DNA of 64,000 nt, from assembly GCA_032595685.2 (NCBI GenBank), contig CP159373.1, forward strand, positions 2,910,193 to 2,974,192, in the 5' to 3' direction. Under the pieces are notes generated by a model, which was given only the letters and a program-made list of their open reading frames with translations, was not told where the DNA came from and ran no database searches. The stretch is from Candidatus Electrothrix aestuarii. GTDB taxonomy: Bacteria > Desulfobacterota > Desulfobulbia > Desulfobulbales > Desulfobulbaceae. Positions 17,971 through 24,914 of this stretch are shown here, one piece after another (positions within the stretch are counted from its first letter, which is position 1; every line of letters begins with the position of its first letter). The position numbers and the translations under genes are program-made.

Positions 17971-18138
17971 TTAGTAGCGATAGGGATACCCTTCACCATA
18001 ATAGGTGGAAGTTTGGACGGATTGTGTTGATGTTGAGTAGGTATGTACTACCCGTGATGTCGGGGGCGCGTAATAACATCCGCTCAATAAGAAAGCGGTA
18101 AGGGCGAATACAATCAACATGAGTCCTGGTTTTTTCAT
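17971..18138 (-). CDS. 55-aa lipoprotein, paralogue of the repeat lipoprotein N-terminus
   Basis: A small gene of 55 codons starting MKKPGLMLIVFALTAFLLSG, with lipobox LLSGC (Cys21), then YYAPPTSRVVHTYSTSTQSV and ending GEGYPYRY. GGGGATGTT precedes the ATG as a ribosome binding site. The post-Cys segment matches that of the 268-aa lipoprotein 45 bp downstream, so the larger gene probably grew from a gene like this by repeat expansion. Function is unknown. Confidence 0.75.
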   Translation of the reverse strand: MKKPGLMLIVFALTAFLLSGCYYAPPTSRVVHTYSTSTQSVQTSTYYGEGYPYRY

Positions 18139-18238
18139 AACATCCCCACTTTCTAAAAAAATTATCTGTGCAATATGATTAAGTTTCCTGTTTTTTCTCT
18201 TCTTCTTATTGGGATACTATAGGAAAATCTTTAAATAC

Positions 18239-19135
18239 TCAAGTTTTTTCTTGGCTATATTTGTCTGAACAGCTTGTTTTTTCCTGTTTTCTTCGGTGCT
18301 TTGCTGTGATTTTGAGGCTCAGTAAGTAGCAGATCGTCGCAATAAGAATAATAACTGAACCGCTGGGTAGATCGAAAGAAAAGCTTACTCCAAGGCCACT
18401 TACTATGAACAGGGAAGAGAGAAGAACAGCCAGTCCCATCATTTGCCGGATACCTGAAGCGAGGTTGCCTGCAATGGCCGCGGGTAGGGTCAGCAGGGCT
18501 ATTACCATAATAATGCCGACGATGCGGACAAGCAGGACTATGGTCAAGGCGGTCAGGCAGAGGAGCAGGAGGTAGAGCCAGCGGGTATGGACCCCTCTGA
18601 GCTGGGTGTATTCCTCGTCGAAACAGAGCGCAACCAGCTTATTGTAAAAAATTCCGACTACGGACAGGATAACAAGATCCAGCAGGATAACAAAATAGAT
18701 GTCCTCTTTACTAATAAGTAGGATATTACCGAAGAGGTAGGACATGGGGTCAAAATAGCCTGGGGTCGCAGCGATAAACAGAAAGCCTATGGACATGCCG
18801 CCTGCCCAAAGCGCCCCAATAATGGAATCTTCCCGTTGTCCTGTTTTTTTGCTTACCCGAGCCAAAATTAATGCAGCGAGCAGGGCGACAATGGCTGCGC
18901 CTCGGACAGGGGTGATCCAGGGGATACCAACTACATTCTGGAGGTAAAGGCCTCCCCCTATACCGGCCAATACGCAATGGGAAATAGCTCCGGCAATATA
19001 GCTGATTCGGCGTACCACCACAAAGGTTCCGATAATACCAAAGGAAACAGAGGCAAGCAGGCCTGTAATCAGGGCATAGCGCAGAAAGGGCAGGTCAGGA
19101 TCAAGGAGAGCGGCCAAGAGTTCAGTCATGTTCAT
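18239..19135 (-). CDS. znuB: Zinc/manganese-type ABC transporter permease
   Basis: A permease of the ABC-3 family with about eight or nine hydrophobic segments. FVVVRRISYIAGAISHCVLAGIG is the characteristic 'isHavlpGia' segment and LLTLPAAIAGNLA a typical cytoplasmic EAA-like loop. The start MNMTELLAALL (19135) overlaps the znuC stop by 14 bp and is preferred to the upstream 19162 start, which gives an unlikely leader. It forms a three-gene operon with the ATPase and the His-rich binding protein; zinc is the likeliest substrate. Confidence 0.9.
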   Translation of the reverse strand: MNMTELLAALLDPDLPFLRYALITGLLASVSFGIIGTFVVVRRISYIAGAISHCVLAGIGGGLYLQNVVGIPWITPVRGAAIVALLAALILARVSKKTGQREDSIIGALWAGGMSIGFLFIAATPGYFDPMSYLFGNILLISKEDIYFVILLDLVILSVVGIFYNKLVALCFDEEYTQLRGVHTRWLYLLLLCLTALTIVLLVRIVGIIMVIALLTLPAAIAGNLASGIRQMMGLAVLLSSLFIVSGLGVSFSFDLPSGSVIILIATICYLLSLKITAKHRRKQEKTSCSDKYSQEKT

Positions 19136-19877
19136 GCCCTCCGGTGCCGCAGCGATGATCATGGCGGATCATGCGCAGGTCGCCTCCGTACATATCGCGG
19201 AGCAGTTCGCCGGTCAACTCGCTGGTTGGGTGGACATACACTTGATTATTGACGCAGATTATCCGTTGGAAAAAGGTAGGGGAAACCCCTATTTCATGGG
19301 TCACCATAAGGATGATCATGTTTTTATTCAGTTCTGCAAGCAGAGAGAACAGCTGCTCCTCGGACTGGCTATCCAGGCTGGCTGTGGGTTCATCAAGAAT
19401 GAGAATATCCCCTTCAGCCGCCAGAGCACGGGCAATGAGGACCCGCTGTCGCTGGCCTCCTGAGAGGGCTGAAAAAGAGCGCTTGCACAGACCTGCCAGA
19501 TTTACCGCTGCCAGAGCCTCCTGGGCAACTTCCTTGTCATGTCGTGTGTAGCGACCACTGAAGGTGCTCCCGAGCCGCCCCATGCAGACCACCTCCAGGA
19601 CCGAGATGGGATAACTTGGATCGTAGCGGGCATACTGCGGGACATAGCCTATCCGGGTACGTTCCTGCTCAGGTGTATTGCCGTAGACCCGGACCGTTCC
19701 TCGGTCCGGGCTGATCAGGCCGAGAATCAGCTTGATCAGGGTTGTTTTCCCACCGCCATTTGGGCCGACGATGGAGGCAGAGTCCCCAGGAAAAATGTCC
19801 AGATGAACATCGGTGAGTACCCGAATATCATCATAGGAATAGCTGAGGTTCCTGAGCTGGATAGCGGCATCTGCCAT
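19122..19877 (-). CDS. znuC: Zinc/manganese-type ABC transporter ATPase
   Basis: A 251-aa ATPase with Walker A (GPNGGGKTT), the ABC signature [15 protein letters not shown], Walker B (ILILDEPTASLD) and the switch His (MVTHE). The C-terminus ends RHDHRCGTGGHEHD, a His/Cys-rich tail that may sense or bind metal and is seen in some zinc transporter ATPases. It lies between the permease and the binding-protein gene, with a 14-bp gap to the latter. Confidence 0.93.
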   Translation of the reverse strand: MADAAIQLRNLSYSYDDIRVLTDVHLDIFPGDSASIVGPNGGGKTTLIKLILGLISPDRGTVRVYGNTPEQERTRIGYVPQYARYDPSYPISVLEVVCMGRLGSTFSGRYTRHDKEVAQEALAAVNLAGLCKRSFSALSGGQRQRVLIARALAAEGDILILDEPTASLDSQSEEQLFSLLAELNKNMIILMVTHEIGVSPTFFQRIICVNNQVYVHPTSELTGELLRDMYGGDLRMIRHDHRCGTGGHEHD

Positions 19878-19891
19878 AATATATTGGGTCC

Positions 19892-20812
19892 TTACCTGGT
19901 GGAGAGGGCTGACTGTATGGCCTCGGCCATGCGTCTGAGGTTCAGTTCGATATCTTCCGCTAAGGGATCCAGCACCGCCAGCTTGCCCTTGATGGCCTGA
20001 GCAACGGTCTGGGCATTTCTTCGGTCAAATTGGGGTTGGACAAAGAGGACCTTAATTTTATCAGCCTTTGCATGTTTGACTAAGGCATAGAGCTGTTTCG
20101 GGGAGGGGGCTTTTCCTTCGATCTCCACCGCCTCCTGATGCAACCCGTAAGCATGGGCAAAATAGCCGAATGCGGGATGAAAAACAAAGAATGTTGCTCC
20201 CTGAAACGGAGCAAGCTGCTGGGTGATTTCCTGATGGAGCAGGGTTAGTTTTTCCTGCAGGATGCTGAAGTTTTGTTGGTAGGTGGGGGCATGTTCCTGG
20301 TCGGCTGCGACCAGAGCTTTTGTCATGACAGTCGCCATTTTCTCTAAATTTTGCGGGTTGAGCCAGACATGCGGATCTGCATTTTTTTCAAGATGCTTAA
20401 TTTTTTCGTGCCTGTGTTTGTCATGTTCTTCGTGCTTTCCTTCTTCATGATGATGCTCTGCTATGGCGATCCTTTTGATGTCCGCTGTTATGTCGATGAG
20501 CTGGAGGCTCTTTGCATCATTGCTTTTTATTTTTCGAGCGATTTCTCGCTCAAAGGGCATGCCAAGGGTAAAGTAGAGCCGGGAGCGAAAAAGAGCTGTC
20601 ATTTTGTCCGGGCTTGGCTGGTAGGTGTGCGGTTCCTGGCCTTTGTCCAACAAAACCTGGGTACTGACAAGGTCTCCGCCGAGTTGTTTGACCAGCCATT
20701 TTTGTGGGGCAATGGAAACGAAAACCGGCAGCGGCTCTGCGTGGGCTGGAAGCGTAACGGTTACGAGAAGAAATAAAAAAGTCAGTGTAAAGGTTCTTGT
20801 TTTTATAAGCAT
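19892..20812 (-). CDS. znuA: Periplasmic zinc-binding protein ZnuA-like
   Basis: A 306-aa cluster A-I solute-binding protein. The signal peptide ends LPAHA (about residue 25). A His/Glu/Lys-rich loop at 120-140 (HHHEEGKHEEHDKHRHEKIKH region) is typical of zinc rather than manganese binders. The likely metal ligands are the PHTYQ His, the DPHVW His, a later His near HPAFGY and a C-terminal Asp. It is the first gene of the znuACB operon. A truncated paralogue lies 1.1 kb upstream at 21933-22085. No Zur box was identified with confidence. Confidence 0.93.
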   Translation of the reverse strand: MLIKTRTFTLTFLFLLVTVTLPAHAEPLPVFVSIAPQKWLVKQLGGDLVSTQVLLDKGQEPHTYQPSPDKMTALFRSRLYFTLGMPFEREIARKIKSNDAKSLQLIDITADIKRIAIAEHHHEEGKHEEHDKHRHEKIKHLEKNADPHVWLNPQNLEKMATVMTKALVAADQEHAPTYQQNFSILQEKLTLLHQEITQQLAPFQGATFFVFHPAFGYFAHAYGLHQEAVEIEGKAPSPKQLYALVKHAKADKIKVLFVQPQFDRRNAQTVAQAIKGKLAVLDPLAEDIELNLRRMAEAIQSALSTR

Positions 20813-21289
20813 TTTGTAGAAGAAAGGGAGGGTATGAGCAAGGGTATCGTTATGTCATTATGGGTGATCCCGACAGAATCGGGATAGGTTGGGAGAGATT
20901 ATACATGAAATAAGAGGTGGTGTCATCTTTTGTGCTTTGGCGGGTACGGGGCGAGGAGATTTTTACGGTGAGATAGGAGGGTAGTAGTGGAGGGTTTTGA
21001 AGTGCGGTTGTCAGTGCGAAAGCCAGGCAACCAGCTCAAACTGCTGCACGGTTGCTTTATCTCTGCGCCATATCCTCCAGACGGTGCGGCTGTGGCGGAC
21101 AGGGTAATAAAGGGCTCTTCGCATATTAGTGGGGAAAGGTGCTCGCGTAATTCAGGCTCTCAATCCCGGAATATTGTATCACCTGTCGCGATAATCCTTC
21201 GTTACGGCTTGTGAACGCATAATGTTTGGAGAGAGCAGTTAAACGAAAAAGGCTTTTCTCCCCACTAATCTGCGATGAGCCGAAAAACA
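20813..21289. other. Gene-free interval upstream of znuA
   Basis: No supported gene. Open frames here are short and lack coding features. The interval separates the divergent znuA operon and vapBC. The inverted segment CCCGACAGAATCGGG lies at 20869-20883, about 60 bp upstream of the znuA start, and could be a structural or regulatory palindrome. Confidence 0.4.
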
Positions 21290-21318
21290 TTGCAGTATGT
21301 ACAATGCAGCCATATAAT
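21290..21318 (+). promoter_or_regulatory. Promoter of vapBC
   Basis: TTGCAG (21290-21295), a 17-bp spacer and a perfect TATAAT (21313-21318) lie 40 bp upstream of the vapB start. The region contains palindromic pieces (TGTACA in the spacer, then TATACATACAATACAT) that may be the VapB operator. Confidence 0.7.
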
Positions 21319-21357
21319 GAAGCACGAACTATACATACAATACATCCAGGAGACCCT

Positions 21358-21549
21358 ATGCGAACAACATTAAATATTGATGACGCATTATTTGAAGAAG
21401 CCCGGCTTCTCACAGGTATTACAGAAAAAACCGCCCTTGTGCGCAACGGTCTTCAGGCACTGATCGCACGGGAAAGCAGTCGTCGTCTCGCCCGCCTCGG
21501 CGGGAGCGAACCAAGGCTGAAAAATATACCCCGGCGGCAGCCGGAGTAG
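21358..21549 (+). CDS. vapB: VapB-type antitoxin
   Basis: A 63-aa protein beginning MRTTLNIDDALFEEARLLTG, with the ribbon-helix-helix-like opening of the VapB/DUF2191 family and a basic, unstructured C-terminus that would wrap the PIN toxin. The start at 21358 follows AGGAGACCC. It lies 5 bp upstream of the vapC gene. It would repress the promoter above and neutralise VapC. Confidence 0.88.
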   Translation: MRTTLNIDDALFEEARLLTGITEKTALVRNGLQALIARESSRRLARLGGSEPRLKNIPRRQPE

Positions 21550-21554
21550 CAGTC

Positions 21555-21923
21555 ATGATTCTGGCGGATACATTCGTGTGGATCGACCACCTGCGCAAGA
21601 CGGATGACCTGCTGGTGTCGCTGCTCAACTCCGCGCAAGTCGCCATTCATCCTTTTATCATCGGCGAACTGGCCTGCGGCAATCTCAAAAATCGAACCGA
21701 ACTGCTCGCCCTGCTCAAAAGACTCCCGGTGGTTCAACCCGCCCGGCAGGAAGAAGTGCTGTATTTTATTGAACACAATCAGCTCATGGGCCGGGGCATC
21801 GGATTTATTGATGCCCATCTTCTCGCCTCTCTTGCCTTGAGCAGCCATACCCTGCTTTGGACACGCGACAAACGCCTCGCCCTTGCAGCTCAACAGCTCG
21901 GCATAGCGTTCAATGAAAATTGA
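21555..21923 (+). CDS. vapC: VapC-type PIN-domain ribonuclease toxin
   Basis: A 122-aa PIN-domain protein. Acidic residues expected at the active site are visible: Asp5 (ILADTFVWID), a Glu in FIIGELACGN, an Asp in IGFIDAHLLA and an Asp in LWTRDKRL. Such toxins cut tRNA or rRNA. It is paired with the antitoxin upstream. Ten bases after its stop begins the remnant of a znuA paralogue on the other strand, so the module probably arrived by a rearrangement that removed the rest of that gene. Confidence 0.92.
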   Translation: MILADTFVWIDHLRKTDDLLVSLLNSAQVAIHPFIIGELACGNLKNRTELLALLKRLPVVQPARQEEVLYFIEHNQLMGRGIGFIDAHLLASLALSSHTLLWTRDKRLALAAQQLGIAFNEN

Positions 21924-21932
21924 CTGCCTCCT

Positions 21933-22085
21933 TCATCTCCTGCAGTCTCCACCGAGTTGTTTGACCAGCCATTTTTGTGGGGCAATGGAAACGAAAATCG
22001 GCAGCAGCTCTGCGTGGGCTGGAAGCACTGTGGCTATGAGAAGGAGTAAGCTCGTCAGGATAAAGGTCTGCGTTTTGGATTGCAT
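21933..22085 (-). pseudogene. Truncated znuA paralogue (signal peptide and first strand only)
   Basis: A 50-codon frame starting MQSKTQTFILTSLLLLIATV, then LPAHAELLPIFVSIAPQKWL and VKQLGGD, followed within a few codons by a stop. This matches residues 1-47 of the intact ZnuA at 19892-20812 almost position for position; homology ends exactly at LGGD. DNA similarity is also visible (CCAGCCATTTTTGTGGGGCAATGGAAACGAAAA shared, given here only as evidence of identity over about 33 bp). The rest of the gene is absent and vapBC lies in its place. Confidence 0.85.
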
Positions 22086-22177
22086 TGTCGTAAAAACAAG
22101 AAGAAGGAAAGTGATATTTACTCTCCCTGTGGAAAAATAAGGGAGACTACAGGAGGAGTTATGCCTTAAAGAAGAGC

Positions 22178-23368
22178 CTATGTCACCTCTTGCGATGTTT
22201 GTTCCGTTTTTGTTGGAATATCTTGAGCAGTCCGATCAAGGTCTTCACCAGAAGAAAGGATACTGTCGGTAAGTTCTCCCTTGCCCGTCCCAATATGGAG
22301 GGTCCGTTGGGGAAAGGGGATCTCAATGCCGTGCTCTTTAAAGGCCACATGGATCATCTTGAGCAGGTTATGGGTCTGGACTCCTCGCTGGGCCGGTTCC
22401 TCGACCCAGACGAGCAGTTGCAGGTGGATGGCTGATTCCCCGAAGCTACGCACCCTGACTCTGGGCTCTGGTTTCGTGACTAAGGCGGTGTTTGACTCTG
22501 CCACTTGCAGGAGTACCTTTTCCACCTCGCGAAGATTACTGGCATAGCTCACGCCGACATCAATGCGGATTCGGTAATTGACATCAGGAGCGGACTCATT
22601 GATGATTTTACTGGTCGACATGATGGAGTTGGGTATAGTGATCATCACGTCGTCTCTGGTTTTGATCTTGGTGGAGCGAATACCCAGCTCCACGACCTCA
22701 CCACGTTCTCCGGTTCCGAGGATTATATAATCACCCACCTTATACGCAGCATCAGTGAACAAGGCAATGCCGCCGAAGAAGTTAGCCAGGGTATCCTTGG
22801 CTGCCAGGGCAATGGCGATACCGACAATACCGGCTGAGGCAAACAACGGGGTCAGATTGACCTCCCAGATAATCAAGCCCCAGATAATTCCGATAAAAAG
22901 AAGAATAATCCGAGAAATATTCTTCAGCATGTAGAACCTGGTTCTGTCAAATTTCCGTAGCGCCCAGCCGGAATTATTTTCGTTCATGACAGTGATTTCC
23001 CGAATCAGGGAGATCCACCAGACAACGAGAATCAGGGTTTTGATCAGATTGGGCAGGGCGGTATTCCAGGGCGGGGCAAAGGCTGGTTCCAGAAGCGTTG
23101 CATGAAGAATGCCGAGGAGAAAAACAGACAGAACTGCCGGGTGGCGAACAAAACGGACAAAATGTTCGTCCACATCAAAGCTGGTGCGGATGGAAATGGG
23201 CAGCAGGATCCGTTGGATGATAATATCAGCGACCTTGCTCAGAATAATATAAAAGCAGATAACCGTGGCACGCTGTCCGAATTGATACTGATCAAGGTCA
23301 ATCAGGGTTGTGCTGAACCAATGGTTGAACCAATGGGAAAGGGCTTGCGGCAGGATGCTGAGGTCCAT
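22178..23368 (-). CDS. MscS-family mechanosensitive channel
   Basis: A 396-aa inner-membrane protein with about four or five TM segments. The MscS pore helix and beta domain are evident: ASAGIVGIAIALAAKDTLANFFGGIALFTD, then YKVGDYIILGTGERGEVVELGIRSTKIKT and IPNSIMSTSKIIN. A C-terminal alpha/beta vestibule domain with PEPRVRVRSFGES and a polar tail follows. It would release solutes on osmotic downshift. It is convergent with nothing and followed closely (18 bp upstream) by the Trm112-like gene on the same strand. Confidence 0.93.
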   Translation of the reverse strand: MDLSILPQALSHWFNHWFSTTLIDLDQYQFGQRATVICFYIILSKVADIIIQRILLPISIRTSFDVDEHFVRFVRHPAVLSVFLLGILHATLLEPAFAPPWNTALPNLIKTLILVVWWISLIREITVMNENNSGWALRKFDRTRFYMLKNISRIILLFIGIIWGLIIWEVNLTPLFASAGIVGIAIALAAKDTLANFFGGIALFTDAAYKVGDYIILGTGERGEVVELGIRSTKIKTRDDVMITIPNSIMSTSKIINESAPDVNYRIRIDVGVSYASNLREVEKVLLQVAESNTALVTKPEPRVRVRSFGESAIHLQLLVWVEEPAQRGVQTHNLLKMIHVAFKEHGIEIPFPQRTLHIGTGKGELTDSILSSGEDLDRTAQDIPTKTEQTSQEVT

Positions 23369-23386
23369 AGTCTTTCGATAGAGAGA

Positions 23387-23566
23387 TCAGGCGGGTTGTT
23401 CGGTGGAAAAAGGTTTGGCTTCCTCAATAATCATGATGGGGATGCCGTCACGAATTGCATATATGAGTTGGCAGGCAGGGCAGCGTAAGGCCTGTTGGTC
23501 GTCGTCCAGTGTTATCTTTCCCTTGCACTGGGGGCAGGCAAGGATATCAAGCAGTTCCTTTTTCAT
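23387..23566 (-). CDS. Trm112-like zinc-ribbon protein (YcaR/UPF0434 family)
   Basis: A 59-aa protein starting MKKELLDILACPQCKGKI. It has two CxxC pairs (CPQC, CPAC), DDDQQALRCPACQLIYAI and the ending DGIPIMIIEEA, all typical of the bacterial YcaR family. In other organisms Trm112 relatives stabilise methyltransferases; the bacterial role is unclear. The start at 23566 follows the family; the longer upstream frame is not conserved-looking. Confidence 0.88.
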   Translation of the reverse strand: MKKELLDILACPQCKGKITLDDDQQALRCPACQLIYAIRDGIPIMIIEEAKPFSTEQPA

Positions 23567-23709
23567 AAGTACGTTTTGGGTTTGATGAGGATGTGTGCAG
23601 ATTCTTTGTAGATCTCTCAGGAATCTCTTTAAAAGATAAGGAGAATGCAATATTGTACCAGAAAAAATAAGGGCTGACAGTAAAACAAACAAGAGCATTC
23701 GGAGAAAAG

Positions 23710-24744
23710 ATGAAAAAACGTATACCAGTAGACCAGGCCGTTGGTATGGTACTGCCCCATGATATTACCGAAATTGTTCAGGGGGAATTTAAAGGATGTG
23801 CCTTTAAAAAAGGGCATATTCTTCGCCTGGAAGATGTTGAGCATCTGCGCCGATTGGGAAAAGAGCATATTTATGCCCTGGAGCTTTCAGAGGGGGAAAT
23901 CCACGAAAACGAAGCTGCTCGTCTGCTGGCAGTGGCCCTGAGCGGGGAGGGCGTTGAGCATTCAGATAAAATATCCGAGGGCAAGGCCTCTCTCCGGGCT
24001 TCTTGCGATGGCCTGCTCAAGATCGAGAAAGAGGTCCTGTATCGCCTCAATCTGCTGGGCGAGGTCATGTGTTCCACCCTGCATACTGATACCCCGGTAA
24101 AAAAAGGTGAGCAGGTGGCAGCCACTCGCTTGATCCCCCTAGTGGGCGAGCGCGCTCTGGTGGAAGAGGCCGTGGCGATTGCCGAGTCTGGCGAATCCGG
24201 TGAAAAGATCGTTCGGGTTCTGCCGCTGAAAAAGGTCAAGGCTGGCTTGGTTGTGACCGGCGGTGAGGTCTATTACGGTCGGATTGAGGATAAATTTGAG
24301 GGCGTGCTTCGGGCTAAGATGACGGAGCTGGGTTCGGAGGTTGTCCGAGTTGGCTTTGCCCCGGATGATGCGAGTCGCATTGCCGACGAGATCCGTCTCT
24401 GCCTGGAAGCCGGGGCTGACCTGATTATTACCTCTGGTGGGATGTCCGTGGACCCGGATGATGTGACCCGAGCCGGTATCCGAGAGGCCGGGGCTGTGGA
24501 TACGGTCTACGGCACACCGGTCCTGCCCGGTGCCATGTTCCTTGTGGGCCGAATTGGAGAAGTGCCTGTGCTCGGTTTACCTGCCTGTGGTATGTTTCAT
24601 AAAATTACCGTGTTTGATCTGATCCTTCCCCGTATCCTGACCGGTGAATCCGTCGGGCGGGAGGAATTTGCCGCAATGGGGCATGGTGGCCTTTGTCGTC
24701 ATTGCACGCATTGCCAGTATCCGGTATGTAATTTCGGTAAATAA
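23710..24744 (+). CDS. Molybdopterin-binding (MoaB/MoeA-like) protein
   Basis: A 344-aa protein whose C-terminal half has the MoCF-biosynthesis fold: GLVVTGGEVYYGRIEDKF, then ADLIITSGGMSVDPDDVTRAG and VYGTPVLPGAMFLVGRIG. It resembles stand-alone molybdopterin-binding proteins of anaerobes rather than full MoeA. The N-terminal half (IPVDQAVGMVLPHDITEI) also matches this group. The last 20 residues hold five Cys/His-type ligands (CRHCTHCQYPVC), perhaps a metal site. It probably handles molybdopterin or adenylylated intermediates for Mo/W enzymes. It is read divergently from the Trm112-like gene. Confidence 0.85.
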   Translation: MKKRIPVDQAVGMVLPHDITEIVQGEFKGCAFKKGHILRLEDVEHLRRLGKEHIYALELSEGEIHENEAARLLAVALSGEGVEHSDKISEGKASLRASCDGLLKIEKEVLYRLNLLGEVMCSTLHTDTPVKKGEQVAATRLIPLVGERALVEEAVAIAESGESGEKIVRVLPLKKVKAGLVVTGGEVYYGRIEDKFEGVLRAKMTELGSEVVRVGFAPDDASRIADEIRLCLEAGADLIITSGGMSVDPDDVTRAGIREAGAVDTVYGTPVLPGAMFLVGRIGEVPVLGLPACGMFHKITVFDLILPRILTGESVGREEFAAMGHGGLCRHCTHCQYPVCNFGK

Positions 24745-24797
24745 GCTCTGGTCCTTTCTTCTTGCCTTGTGTAATATCCTCTTGTTGGTATATTGTC

Positions 24798-24873
24798 TGT
24801 AGGGCGGTTCGCGAACCGTGCCTACTCGCCTTGTTCCGTTGCCGGGCAGACACAGCGATTTGCCCCTACATAA
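24798..24873. repeat. Two dispersed palindromes upstream of the delta-60 repeat gene
   Basis: The first palindrome (about 24801-24830) is GTAGGGCGGTTCGCGAACCG followed by TGCCTAC; the second (24842-24871) is GGGCAGACAC...TTTGCCCCTAC. Both match the family found around the CRISPR arrays. Together they fill most of the interval 24745-24914, which has no gene. Confidence 0.65.
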
Positions 24874-24914
24874 CGTATATATCCTTGTTTATCTTTCTTC
24901 TGTAAGAGACTGTC

